DNA from: Folioceros fuciformis
Lineage: Eukaryota; Anthocerotophyta; Anthocerotopsida; Anthocerotales
NCBI GenBank assembly: GCA_049999805.1
Contig: JBNGIO010006161.1
Coordinates: forward strand, 1-64,000
DNA: 64,000 nt
Direction: 5' to 3'
Below, piece after piece: positions 63,428 to 64,000 of the stretch. The first letter of the stretch is position 1. Every line of letters starts with the position of its first letter. Made by a program: the position numbers and the translations under genes. The notes beneath the pieces are model-generated. The model was not told where the DNA came from and ran no database searches. It saw nothing but the letters and a program-made list of their open reading frames with translations.

Positions 63428-64000
63428 ATGTGTCGCTGGAGAGGGGTACTGCATCGGAGGTGGGCAGCAGGAGATGTTGTGGAAGAACGGGTGCGATTAT
63501 GTCATGGCCCAATACTTTGGTGGGACACCGGTCAGGATGGTGTGGAAAGGGGGGTGACGGCTACGACAGTGAGCAAGCTTTGTAAGGAGGAGAGACTCGG
63601 TGAGGCTGTGGAGGCTTTGGGAATTGCGGTGCAGACGAACTGTTGCATTCCTAAGTCTGTCTTCCACGGTGTTTTGAAGATGTGCGCGGTGAAGAAGGAC
63701 GTTGTCTTGGGTCGGCGTGTGCATGCTTTCACTGTGGAGAAGGGGTACGAGTCGGACACCTTCTTGTGCAACCACATCATGCGCATGTATGGTTCTCGTT
63801 GCATGCTGCAGGAGGCGATGGATGTGTTCACCGGTGTTGGAAACCCAGATGCTTTCATGTGGTCTTCCATCATCTCTGCCCATGCCACACATGGGGACGA
63901 CAAGCAGGCTCTGGAACTGTATCATCGGATGCGCAGGTCAGGCGTAAAGCCAGATGGGCACGTGTTTGTGGCAGCTCTTCAGGCTTGTGCGAGGCGAGGG
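63428..64000 (+). CDS. PPR gene I: N-terminal part of another A-E family member (runs off window)
   Basis: Open frame from ATG 63428 to the window end (191 codons, no stop), preceded by an in-frame TGA 30 bp upstream, so this is the first possible start. It begins MCRWRG, comparable to MSGWR/MAGWR of genes A, C and E. The cap is TTVSKLCKEERLGEAVEALG. The opening block follows (VVLGRRVHAFTVEKGYESDT, MQEAMDVF-like, DAFMWSSIISAHATHG), and the window ends at FVAALQACARRG, the first L motif. The first P motif again reads S/D. It is divergent from the SINE-like gene. The C-terminus is beyond the window. Confidence 0.9.
   Translation, partial: MCRWRGVLHRRWAAGDVVEERVRLCHGPILWWDTGQDGVERGVTATTVSKLCKEERLGEAVEALGIAVQTNCCIPKSVFHGVLKMCAVKKDVVLGRRVHAFTVEKGYESDTFLCNHIMRMYGSRCMLQEAMDVFTGVGNPDAFMWSSIISAHATHGDDKQALELYHRMRRSGVKPDGHVFVAALQACARRG

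Overview
The window is nuclear DNA of a land plant. It holds spliceosomal genes with short GT-AG introns (about 55-180 bp), a nuclear-type tRNA-Leu(AAG), a plastid-targeted triosephosphate isomerase, and at least eight long intronless PLS-class pentatricopeptide repeat (PPR) genes. The abundance of PPR genes with E-type ends suggests a heavily RNA-editing, spore-bearing plant (lycophyte, hornwort, fern or an early moss such as Takakia). I cannot name the genus. Six runs of N mark assembly gaps.

Left arm (1-23 kb): a minisatellite, then SKP1 and a METTL21-type lysine methyltransferase on the minus strand. Next comes a same-strand tandem cluster of five paralogous PPR genes, called A-E here. 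All share an N-terminal cap, an opening PPR block, a variable number of about 100-codon PLS units (4 to 11) and an E1-E2 end with the signature PGQSWW.

Middle (23-51 kb): an island of ordinary single-copy genes. It holds plastid TPI, a small coiled-coil protein, an HMG-box plus histone-fold fusion, a mitochondrial-type ribosomal bL35 with its 5' end lost in a gap, a decayed strictosidine-synthase-like gene, a TMEM214 homologue, DNA polymerase lambda, an F-box protein, a choline-transporter-like (SLC44) protein and the minor-spliceosome factor TITAN-like/CENATAC. An AT-rich tract follows, with a tandem repeat, a Harbinger transposase relic and the tRNA.

Right arm (51-64 kb): a chimeric segmental duplication combines pieces of the bL35/strictosidine-like locus and the TITAN-like locus. 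It lies directly upstream of a divergent PPR gene (G). Two more members of the A-E family (H, and I which runs off the window) flank a KASH protein of the SINE1/2 family.

The most notable signal is the PPR family. The first P motif always reads S/D and the last nearly always N/D, while the number and base-choosing residues of the motifs between them differ from gene to gene. The C-terminal ends show graded loss of the DYW deaminase. This looks like a family of RNA-binding arrays that diversifies by gaining and losing modules, presumably working with a deaminase supplied in trans.
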